DNA from: Gleimia hominis
GTDB taxonomy: Bacteria > Actinomycetota > Actinomycetes > Actinomycetales > Actinomycetaceae
Direction: 5' to 3'
Assembly: GCF_002871945.2 (NCBI RefSeq)
Contig: NZ_CP126963.1
Coordinates: forward strand, 1,612,001 to 1,676,000
Length of the DNA stretch: 64,000 nucleotides
Shown here piece by piece: positions 1 through 9,105 of the stretch. Below the pieces are notes generated by a model. That model saw only the letters and a program-made list of their open reading frames with translations. It made no database searches and had not been told where the DNA came from. Made by a program: the position numbers and the translations under genes. How positions within the stretch are numbered: the first letter of the stretch is position 1; the number at the start of each line of letters is the position of its first letter.

Positions 1-690
1 CACTAATCGCGGATGGTCTTTACCGTAATGCTGGCCGATTTTGCCAAACACCCACGAATGCACCGTAATGATATCCCCGCATTCCAACGCGTGCCGCGGT
101 GTGAACGGCTGGGTGGGTTCAAACACTAAGTCGTCATCAAATGAGAAAGAATGCTGCCCCGCCGGCCAGTACTCTTCGGCGGTGCTGAGCAGTTGGGTGA
201 GCCATGCGCCCGCCTGCTGGGTCGTCAACTCGTGCCGCAACGGGTGGCGTTCAGCCGCGAACTGCACGATTTCGTTACCGAGCGAAAGCCCCGTTGTGCC
301 ATCGACGTCCCGCAGCGCTTCCGCCAGTGCCCGCACCAGCGCCCCCTGTGCCTGCACCACCGTGGGGTCAGTGAAAATGTTGCTCTGATGCCAACTTTGC
401 GTCCACGCCGGTAAGAAGTCGAACGACGACATGTGGCCCTGCAGCACGTCCACACTCACGGTCAAGCCCCGCTGCGTTGCCAACTGCGCGAGGGTGCGCA
501 CATCCTCCACCGCCTGAGCGCGAATGTGGCTCGCGTTCGGCTGCAAAACTGGCCACAGCGGAAACACGCGCACGTGGTCCAAACCAAGCTGAGCGATCGC
601 GTCGAAGTCGCGCGCAGCCTCATCGGAATCAAAATCCAACCAAGAGTAGAACCAGCCGCTGCGCGGCACGTAGTTAACACCGACCTTCAT
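1..690 (-). CDS. Glycoside hydrolase, GH5-like TIM barrel (partial, runs off left edge)
   Basis: The reading frame is open from an ATG at 690 to the window edge (230 codons, no stop). The N-terminus (MKVGVNYVPRSGWFYSWLDF) and a barrel-type SLGNEIVQF segment fit clan GH-A hydrolases of the GH5/beta-mannanase kind; Glu140 in the NE pair would be the general acid/base. The nucleophile Glu lies outside the window. It starts 3 nt after the stop of the alpha-mannosidase, so the two are co-transcribed and probably act on the same mannose-containing glycans. No signal peptide is visible, which suggests intracellular action on imported oligosaccharides. The substrate is inferred only from the neighbour. 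Confidence 0.75.
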   Translation of the reverse strand, partial: MKVGVNYVPRSGWFYSWLDFDSDEAARDFDAIAQLGLDHVRVFPLWPVLQPNASHIRAQAVEDVRTLAQLATQRGLTVSVDVLQGHMSSFDFLPAWTQSWHQSNIFTDPTVVQAQGALVRALAEALRDVDGTTGLSLGNEIVQFAAERHPLRHELTTQQAGAWLTQLLSTAEEYWPAGQHSFSFDDDLVFEPTQPFTPRHALECGDIITVHSWVFGKIGQHYGKDHPRLV

Positions 691-693
691 CGC

Positions 694-3600
694 TTACGCC
701 TTCACTCGCAAAGTCACAATCTGGAACGGAGCGAGCTCGAAGTGGGTTTCGTTATTTTCCGTCACCACACTTGGGAGCGTCACGTGCGTGTCCGCGGATT
801 CCAGCACATCCACCGCACTCACGGTTACGGGCCGGTCGAACTGGATCCGCGCATTCACCCGCGCCCCCACAGGTTCGTACCCGCGGATAATCACGTCCCC
901 ACTGCGGTCTTGCGCAAGCTTCACGGTCTCCACCACAAAGCCATCCGCAGCCTCAATGAACGTCGGCACCGCACACTCGCGATTTAGTGCGGCCGAATCA
1001 GCAGCCGCATCAGCCGTGATGTGACGCAGCGGGGCGTTCATGCGTTGCGTTCGAGCAACCGTGTCCCTCAAGCCCGCGCCTGGGAAAATTCGGAAGTGGC
1101 GGGTGTGGTGCCCGCGGTCTTGAATCGGATCGGGGTAAATAGCAGCGCGCAGCAAAGACGCCCCAAGCGTCACGTACGTACCCCCGCCCTCGCGGACATG
1201 CCGGGAATGCGACCAGCCGTAAGTGGCCTCATTAGCAATCCCCACTCCAAAACCGGTCTCAGCCACGTGCACCCATCGGTGTGCCGCAACCTCAAACTTA
1301 TTGGACTCCCAGGTGGTGTTCTCGTTAATCGGACGGGTCAAGTACCCCATTTGTGTTTCGTACGCCGCCTGGTCCGTGTGCACATCCACCGGGAACTGCA
1401 GCTTCAACAGCTTCTCGGTTTCCTGCCAGTTTGCATCCACCGTGACCTCCAGTGCTGCCTCTCCCTCAGGCAGGGCGTAGGTAACGGTGAAACTGGACTT
1501 GCTGGTCTGATAGTGCGCCACCACGCGATCACCGCGGGCTTCAACCCGGTCAGCCACCAGCGTGCGCTCACTCGCCTTGTAGAACTCGTCCAAATCCCAC
1601 GCGTCCCACATGTTCGGGAAATCTTGGTACAGGTTCAACCGGCCCAAGCGCTCCCCCGGGGGCACCACTTCGCGCCCATCCGCGCCGCGCAGCGATTCCA
1701 CCAAACCATCCGCGCCGATTCGCACAGTGACCGCGTCGTTAGACAGCTCCCAACCACCATCCACGGTTTCAAGTTTGGTCGGCGCCACGTGTTCAGGAAC
1801 TCCCGCGGCGAACGCTCCCACCCCCTGGGTGGGTACCGCAGCGGCGTTGAAGAACAGGTCTTGCCCATCCGCGAGCGCCGCGCACGCTTCGGCAGCGATC
1901 TTTCCGGCGGCAGCTACCACGGCCGCGTGGTCGCGCTCGGCTTCCTCGTGCACCCACCCGATTGACGAGCCGGGGAGGATGTCGTGGAACTGTAGTAACA
2001 GCGTGTTCTCCCACAGTTTCTGCAACTGCTCGTACGGGTATTCGAAGCGGCCTTCGAGCGCAGCCAGGGTGGCCCACAGTTCCGCTTCTCGCAGTGCAGC
2101 TTCTGCCTGCCGGTTACCCAGTTTGGTATTTGCCTGCGAGGTGAGGGTACCGCGGTGCAGTTCCAAGTACAGCTCCCCCACCCACACGGGTACGTTTTGT
2201 CGCTCGGCCATTGCCCGGGCAAAGAACGTGTCCGGGGTTTCATGCGCGATCGTAGGTGCACCGTAGAGGTCTTCCATCCGCTTTGCCCGCTCGAGCATGT
2301 CCCGGGTTGGCCCACCGCCGCCGTCACCGTAACCGTATGGCAGCAGTGAGCTTGACGCCTGTGCTTTATCTTTAAAGTTCGTTTCCGCATGCCGCACCTG
2401 TTCGGGGCTGATCTCTGCCCCGTAGGTGTCGACCGGTGGGAAGTGGGTGAACAGGCGGGTGCCGTCAATGCCTTCCCACTGCAGCGTGTGGTGTGGGAAT
2501 ACGTCGGTTTGGTTCCAAGAAATTTTTGCGTGAGGAACCATTTGGCGCCCCCGAGTTTAGCGATCTGCGGTAGGGCTGCAGAGTATCCGAATGAGTCTGG
2601 GAGCCACACGCCGTCGCAGCGGACCCCGAGTTTGTTCTGGAAATACTCTTGCCCCAGGAGGAGTTGCCGGCACAGTGATTCCCCACTGGGCAGCATCGCG
2701 TCGGGCTCCACCCACATGCCTCCAACGGGCACAATCTTGCCTTTTTCTACCCACTTCTTGAGGCGGGCGAACAGTGCCGGCTGGTCCTCTTCGAGCCAGG
2801 CCACGTGTTGGGCAGCTGGGAGCGCGAAAATCATTTCGTGTCCGTCGTCAAGCAGGCGCAGCACGTTAGAGATTGTGCGGGCAACTTTACGTCGGGTTTC
2901 ACGCACCGGCCACAACCACGCGGAGTCAATGTGGGCGTGGCCCACTGCCGTTAGGTGGTGCGCGTGTTTACTGGCATGGTCAGCCAGCACGGGTTCAAGG
3001 ACGCGGCGGGCCGCGGGTGCGCTCCCCTTAATATCATCTAGATCCACCGCGTCCAAGGCTTGGTTGACGACCTGGGCGAAACGCAGCCGCAACGCGTCGT
3101 CATCACTGTAGGTTTGGGCAAGTTCAGACAGGATTTCAATGTCGAACGCCAAGCCCCTCACCTGGTCGTTCACCGCCACCACTTGCGCGCCCGCCAGTTT
3201 ATAAATGTGCTCAGCTGGGCTCGTGGTTTTGCGGCCTAACTGTGTGGGCTCAAACGGAGGGATGCCCAGCAGCAAGGGGTTTGCCGCGGCCTCAATGTAG
3301 AAGCAAAAATCTTCCCCGGCCGTAAGTGGTATCCAAGTGTTACGCGGATTAACGGCTTTAACGATCTGCCCATCCGGGGTGTAAACAAGGCCCTCAGACT
3401 GGAAGCCGGGCGAGTGGTCTTCCCACCCTAGATCAACGTGTAACTCCACGGTTTGATTGGTTTTAGGAGCGCTCCCCTCCAGCTTGAACCAAGTGGTTCC
3501 CCAAGCCGGCCCCCACGTCTGCCCGATCTGAACCGGTTCGTAAGTAGCTTGCTTCGCGTCTTTGAACGGAACTGGTTCGCCCTGTCCGGGCCGCGTCTGG

Positions 3601-3722
3601 TCTTGTGTCACGTTCCATGCGGACACGTTCACATCTGCCAGTTTGGTGAACTGCGCGGGGCGGATACGTTCAATGAGCGTGCGTTTTGCGCGGGCTTCTA
3701 ACAGATGATGATTGTCGTGCAT
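694..3722 (-). pseudogene. GH38 alpha-mannosidase, interrupted by a single-base frameshift
   Basis: The gene hydrolyses terminal alpha-mannosides. Read across the shift it gives about 1009 residues, the usual length for bacterial GH38. The N-terminal part has the zinc/catalytic motif HAHIDSAW (His262, His264, Asp266) and the nucleophile motif PDSFGY. The frame then changes at a T5 run at 2523-2527 (A5 on the coding strand). Before it the protein reads WFLTQK; in the other frame it resumes as ISWNQTDVFPHHTLQWEG, exactly the family consensus. One more A would restore one reading frame, so one base appears to be missing. The remaining C-terminal beta domains (residues about 400-1009) are intact. 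AAGGAGG lies 5 nt before the ATG at 3722. It could be a true pseudogene, a recent indel or a homopolymer sequencing error. Confidence 0.85.
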
Positions 3723-3790
3723 GTTGCCTCCTTGCCACTTCCACTAAATAAACTAAACCGCTATAGTGGAGTTTGTCAAGGCTTAACGCG

Positions 3791-3809
3791 CAGTTATTTC
3801 AAATAACTG
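3791..3809. promoter_or_regulatory. Perfect 19-bp palindrome, candidate LacI-family operator
   Basis: Nine-base arms (CAGTTATTT / AAATAACTG) around a central C lie in the 119-bp divergent region between the mannosidase operon and the LacI-type gene. A second looser inverted pair, CACTA near 3748 and TAGTG near 3766, lies nearer the mannosidase start. LacI-family regulators commonly bind such palindromes next to their own gene. The assignment is inferred from position. Confidence 0.5.
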
Positions 3810-3841
3810 AACACCTTTAGTGATTGAGGTAACATAGATTT

Positions 3842-4843
3842 ATGTCTAGGTTGACTATCCGCGATATTGCTCAGGAGGCCGGCGTGTCCCCCGGCGCCGT
3901 TAGTTTTGCGCTGAACGGTAAACCTGGGGTTTCGGAGGCCACTCGCACCCGCATCATCAATATCGCCAACGATTTAGGGTGGCAACCAGACCCGGCGGCG
4001 AAAGCACTATCGCTACGGAAAACGGATGCGCTCGGCATCGTCCTCACCCGACCCCCTCAAACGGTGCGCGACGAAGGGTTCTACTTCCCATTCCTGTGCG
4101 GCTTGGCCGAAGTATTCGCGGAATCCTCCCGCCCCCTCGTGTTCCGCCTGGCGCAAACCATTGCGCAAGAAGTTGAGATTTACAAGCAGTGGGCCTCGAA
4201 CCACCGGGTTGGGGGCGTGGTGCTGGTGGACCTCAAGGATAATGATCCCCGCCCGCAGATTGTGAAAGACCTGGGCCTAGCTTCCGTGTCGGTGGGGCAC
4301 GATCAGGGGGCGGGGTCGTCGATTTCTGTGGACGACGCGTTGGCGATGCATGCGGTAGTGAACCACGTGTTCGCGCAAGGTTTCCGCTTTCCCGCCTACG
4401 TTTCTGGGATTGAAACGTTTACGCACACGACGGTGCGCAAACAAGCGTTTCTAGATAAGGCGCGCGATTTGGGGTTGGAGCAGGCGTACGCATTCAACTC
4501 CGATTACACGGAAGATTCGGGCGCAGCGATTACCCGCATGATTGTGGAACGCCACCCCGAAGTGGACGTGATTATTTACGATAACGAGATGCTCACATTG
4601 GGTGGAGTTAACTATCTTTTGTCGCAAGGCAAAGCGATTCCCGCTGACGTGGGTGTGTTTAGTTGGGAAGATTCGGTATTGTGCCGGGTTTTTTCCCCTT
4701 CTATTTCCACGTTGTCGCGTGATCCTGAGGCCCTGGGGCGCGCGAGTGCACAAGTGCTGATCGATGCGATGGATTCTGGCGAAGATCAACACCGGGTAAT
4801 GCCGAGCCCGCAGGTGGTTCAACGCGCCACCACTAGCGTGTAG
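3842..4843 (+). CDS. LacI-family transcriptional regulator
   Basis: The protein has 333 residues. Residues 4-23 (LTIRDIAQEAGVSPGAVSFA) are a textbook LacI helix-turn-helix followed by the hinge (LGWQPDPAAKALSLRKT) and a periplasmic-binding-protein-like effector domain to the C-terminus. The ATG at 3842 is preceded by GAGG at moderate distance. The gene diverges from the GH38/GH5 operon and is likely its local repressor, releasing on a mannoside or mannose derivative. The effector is inferred from context, not from residues. Confidence 0.9.
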   Translation: MSRLTIRDIAQEAGVSPGAVSFALNGKPGVSEATRTRIINIANDLGWQPDPAAKALSLRKTDALGIVLTRPPQTVRDEGFYFPFLCGLAEVFAESSRPLVFRLAQTIAQEVEIYKQWASNHRVGGVVLVDLKDNDPRPQIVKDLGLASVSVGHDQGAGSSISVDDALAMHAVVNHVFAQGFRFPAYVSGIETFTHTTVRKQAFLDKARDLGLEQAYAFNSDYTEDSGAAITRMIVERHPEVDVIIYDNEMLTLGGVNYLLSQGKAIPADVGVFSWEDSVLCRVFSPSISTLSRDPEALGRASAQVLIDAMDSGEDQHRVMPSPQVVQRATTSV

Positions 4844-4900
4844 GTGCTATCTAACCACGCGCCCCTGTGAGTTGCTTCAAACCGCGTGGTTTTTGGGTAG

Positions 4901-6355
<1,455 letters not shown>

Positions 6356-6378
6356 CGAGCATTCCAAGCCCCAGTAAC

Positions 6379-6506
6379 GGGCGCACTTAAGGGGTCCGAC
6401 CAGGCGAGGGCGCACTTAAGGGTTCCGCGGCAATTTAAGGGAGCCGTTCGTTTTGTGGAGCCGGGTCGCCCAATTAGGGCCGGCTGTTTTGTGGCACTGG
6501 GTCGTC
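6379..6506. repeat. Degenerate short direct repeats in intergenic gap
   Basis: Two near-identical 19-mers (GGGCGCACTTAAGGGGTCC at 6379-6397 and a one-base variant at 6408-6426) are followed by a third decayed copy (AATTTAAGGGAGCC). A different pair, TTTTGTGGagCcGGGTCG and TTTTGTGGcaCtGGGTCG, sits at about 6451-6467 and 6487-6504. The gap lies between convergent guaB1 and the small membrane-protein gene. No protein or RNA gene was recognised here. Confidence 0.6.
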
Positions 6507-6517
6507 TGTTTGCATAA

Positions 6518-7078
6518 TTATGGGCGCCAGGTCGGGTCGGCAGCGGGTGCACCGTAACGTTCGTACAGTTCCGCCGGCCGGGCCGTGGCGTCGCTGAACC
6601 CAGCGCTGCGCAAATCCCATTCACTGTCCGGATGCTCTCCCACTTGCGCTTGCACGCTAATGGAAATCGGAGCTGGGGTGCCCCAGTTCCACACGGTCCG
6701 AGCTACCTCGTCCAACAGAGCACACAGTGCCTCAGGCGCTTGCTGACCAGTCGGATGCGGAGCCATATCCTGCACCTTGAGGGTCACCTGTGCGAGCGCT
6801 GGCTTACCGAACCCGCGGCGTACCTGGGCGGAAACGGAAACGAAACCGTGCCGACCCTCCAGTTCTTGGGCTAGGTGCCGCGCCAGATCATCGGCCGCCA
6901 CATCTGGGTTATGCAAAAACTTCAACGCGGTCGACGCAGCCAGAATACTTGCGCCAATCCCACCGATTATTAGCGGGTTACGTACTTCCGGCACTTTACC
7001 GGAACGGAACTTGTTCACTGGAAAACGTCGGCGTCGCCCCCGCGCATCCCTTGTTCCAAACAGGTCACGGAACCTCAT
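6518..7078 (-). CDS. Hypothetical protein with one membrane-spanning segment
   Basis: The protein has 186 residues. An Arg-rich N-terminus (RDARGRRRRFP) precedes one hydrophobic segment at about residues 34-52 (NPLIIGGIGASILAASTALK), followed by a soluble domain of roughly 130 residues with no family I recognise. The positive N-terminus predicts the soluble part lies outside. Its ATG overlaps the stop of the upstream hydrolase gene by 4 nt (ATGA), so the two are translationally coupled and probably work together. Confidence 0.7.
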   Translation of the reverse strand: MRFRDLFGTRDARGRRRRFPVNKFRSGKVPEVRNPLIIGGIGASILAASTALKFLHNPDVAADDLARHLAQELEGRHGFVSVSAQVRRGFGKPALAQVTLKVQDMAPHPTGQQAPEALCALLDEVARTVWNWGTPAPISISVQAQVGEHPDSEWDLRSAGFSDATARPAELYERYGAPAADPTWRP

Positions 7079-8643
7079 TCACTACCTCCAAACCCCGGCA
7101 ACGGTACGTCCGGGGGCTGCCACACGGGCCCCATGTGTTCGTATACAGAGTCAATCGAGGGTGGCCCTCCCTCAAGAATGTCTTGGGAAATCTCAAAATG
7201 GTACACGCGCGTTCTCTCCCCCGGGTGCGCTAACTGTTCTTGAAGTTTGCGTACCGCCCGCCCCATGCGCGAAAACGGTTCCACGCGGGCGCGGCGCTCT
7301 AACAGGCGAATCGTGTCCGTGTAAGTCGCAGAAGAATGCGCGTAATACAATGCGCCGCTGCGGGGGCGGTTAAGGCGCCGGCCCACCACCACGCGGTCGG
7401 TGGTTAAACGGCGGGGCCGCCCGTCGAAAGCGGGAATCACATCCTGGTCGTGCTCCACAGCAATCGCGGTTACCCCCGCGGGGATGCGCACCCGCCGGCC
7501 AGGTACCCCCAGGGTCACAATCCCATCTATCGCCAGCACTTGCTCTTGAAGCAACCCGAGCGCCACCATGCCACCTTGCGAATGCCCCACAATAGTGACA
7601 CGTTCGCGATCCGACCCAGCTGGGTCGAGCCCTTCGGCCTCCATGGCTTGCCGGAATGCTGCTAGAACCCCCATGCGAACCGCGGACCGCAGGCCCAACA
7701 TTTCGCGGATATTCGTTTCGGTACCCGCGGGGTTGTGGGTGGTGCGCAGCTCAACTGAATCCGTCCCGGGGATTGAAATGAGCCAGCGCCGCTGCGGTCC
7801 CGCGCCCACCCGGGTGATTTTCACGATCGCACCCGTGGTTTCGGCCCAGTAAATGTCGTCAATATCCGCTGCCATGTCCTGCAGTGACTCGGGGGCGGTA
7901 AATCGTCTTACTTGCCCGTGGGCGTGACCGCGAGGCAGGGGGCGTTCCCGCCCGTCCTCATACATTAAATCTGCCCGCACGTCACCGCCCCTGAACCGGC
8001 CCATGGCGGTGCCGGCGGCGAGGAAAAAGGACATGAACGATTCGTATCCGCCGCGTGGGAGGCGGGCGATCCGCTCGGCCAGTTGGCTGCTATGCGACGG
8101 GTGGAGCAGCTGATCTACCCGCAGGCCACTGCGGTATGCGGCAGACACGGCGTGTGCAACCCGGCAGACCGCTTGGATCACCAAGGTGTCTAGGCCGGGC
8201 ATGTCGAAGAACACGCGTTGGGATTCTTCGACGATCTGTTCGCCCCGCGCCACCACTTGCCTCTCCATTTGCGCACGTACCCCCGCGTCCCACACGGGTA
8301 GGGACGCGAAGATTCCCGCGGCCGCGTTGCCTGCCAATCGGCCGATGAGAGGGGCCAGTTGCCGGGCCCCATCTATTAGCAGCATCGTTTCTGGCACCTG
8401 GCGGGCAGAGTAATAGTGGTACAGCTGTGCTTGGGTGGGAGCGTTAGTTTGGGTGCTGGCTCTGTCGCCAGCGCGGGTTCTGTCGCCAGTGCGCGCACGG
8501 CCCCGCTGGTAAGCACCTGCCCGGACGGGAGTGCGCTGGGGGCCAAATCGAGGTGGTTGAACACCTTCGTCACCGGGTTTTGAGGCATTTTGGCGCGTGT
8601 GTGCGGTCAGTAGCTTCCGAATCGCGTTGCCCAGTACCCCCAT
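7075..8643 (-). CDS. Alpha/beta-hydrolase (lipase/esterase-like)
   Basis: The protein has 522 residues. The nucleophile elbow GHSQGG places Ser355 as the catalytic serine; VEHDQDVIPAFDG downstream fits the acid-bearing loop, and a His in YYAHSSATY could complete the triad. Residues 1-75 are Arg/Thr/Ala-rich with short repeats (RARTGDRTRAGDRAS). Residues 80-260 form a helical, Ala-rich region of unknown function. No signal peptide is obvious. It is the first gene of a two-gene operon with the membrane protein at 6518-7078 and diverges from the copper operon. The substrate is unknown. Confidence 0.75.
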   Translation of the reverse strand: MGVLGNAIRKLLTAHTRQNASKPGDEGVQPPRFGPQRTPVRAGAYQRGRARTGDRTRAGDRASTQTNAPTQAQLYHYYSARQVPETMLLIDGARQLAPLIGRLAGNAAAGIFASLPVWDAGVRAQMERQVVARGEQIVEESQRVFFDMPGLDTLVIQAVCRVAHAVSAAYRSGLRVDQLLHPSHSSQLAERIARLPRGGYESFMSFFLAAGTAMGRFRGGDVRADLMYEDGRERPLPRGHAHGQVRRFTAPESLQDMAADIDDIYWAETTGAIVKITRVGAGPQRRWLISIPGTDSVELRTTHNPAGTETNIREMLGLRSAVRMGVLAAFRQAMEAEGLDPAGSDRERVTIVGHSQGGMVALGLLQEQVLAIDGIVTLGVPGRRVRIPAGVTAIAVEHDQDVIPAFDGRPRRLTTDRVVVGRRLNRPRSGALYYAHSSATYTDTIRLLERRARVEPFSRMGRAVRKLQEQLAHPGERTRVYHFEISQDILEGGPPSIDSVYEHMGPVWQPPDVPLPGFGGSE

Positions 8644-8708
8644 GAGTTCAGTCTATGGTTTTCATCCCCACCTGGCAGCGCAGAAGTCAATAAACACCCT
8701 AGACATGC

Positions 8709-8725
8709 ATACCCCTCGGGGGTAT
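8709..8725. promoter_or_regulatory. CsoR-type copper operator upstream of copZ-copA
   Basis: ATACCCC-TCG-GGGGTAT is a perfect inverted repeat with 7-bp arms, 59 bp before the copZ start. This is the GC-rich TACCCC/GGGGTA box known for CsoR repressors, which leave DNA when they bind Cu(I). A CsoR homologue is encoded at 53681 in this window. Confidence 0.8.
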
Positions 8726-8784
8726 AGTCGGAAACGATTCCCAAATAGCATTAGAACTGGGAAGCGGGAATTGTAGGAGGAAAC

Positions 8785-9015
8785 ATGAGTGCTTTCACGC
8801 TAGATGTTAAGGGTTTGACTTGCGGGCATTGCGTTGCGTCCGTGAAGGAAGAACTGGGTGAAATCGACGGGGTTAATACCGTCGATGTGGATTTGAATGC
8901 GGGTGAGGACAAGGTCAGCCACGCTCGGGTTGAAACTTCGAAGGAGATTTCGGACGACGCGATCCGCGAAGCCATTAACGAGGCCGGTTACGACCTGGTT
9001 TCAATTAACCGGTAA
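8785..9015 (+). CDS. copZ: CopZ-like copper chaperone
   Basis: The 76-residue single heavy-metal-associated domain has the Cu(I) site GLTCGHC at residues 11-17; the usual Met before TC is Leu here. The ferredoxin-like fold is supported by the C-terminal AINEAGYDLVSI. AGGAGG sits 6 nt before the ATG. It is the first gene after the CsoR box and would hand Cu(I) to the CopA encoded 90 bp downstream. The copZ and copA frames are the same, separated by several in-frame stops. Confidence 0.92.
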   Translation: MSAFTLDVKGLTCGHCVASVKEELGEIDGVNTVDVDLNAGEDKVSHARVETSKEISDDAIREAINEAGYDLVSINR

Positions 9016-9105
9016 ACGTTCACCGGTAAATAAAGACGAGTTAACCGACCCCGCACGCATCCAGGTTGTGTGGGGCGGTTGGCGTTGTTGAGTTAGGGAG
9101 GCAGC

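Noticed and set aside
2515..2535. Programmed -1 frameshifting in the mannosidase gene
   Set aside because: A P-site slip on AAA would give the right protein, but the A-site TTT cannot re-pair on ATT, no stimulatory hairpin is evident and the A run is short. A lesion or read error is simpler.
9016..9105. A missed N-terminal metal-binding domain of CopA
   Set aside because: The frame upstream of 9106 contains TAG and TAA stops, and the nearest HMA domain is the complete separate CopZ.
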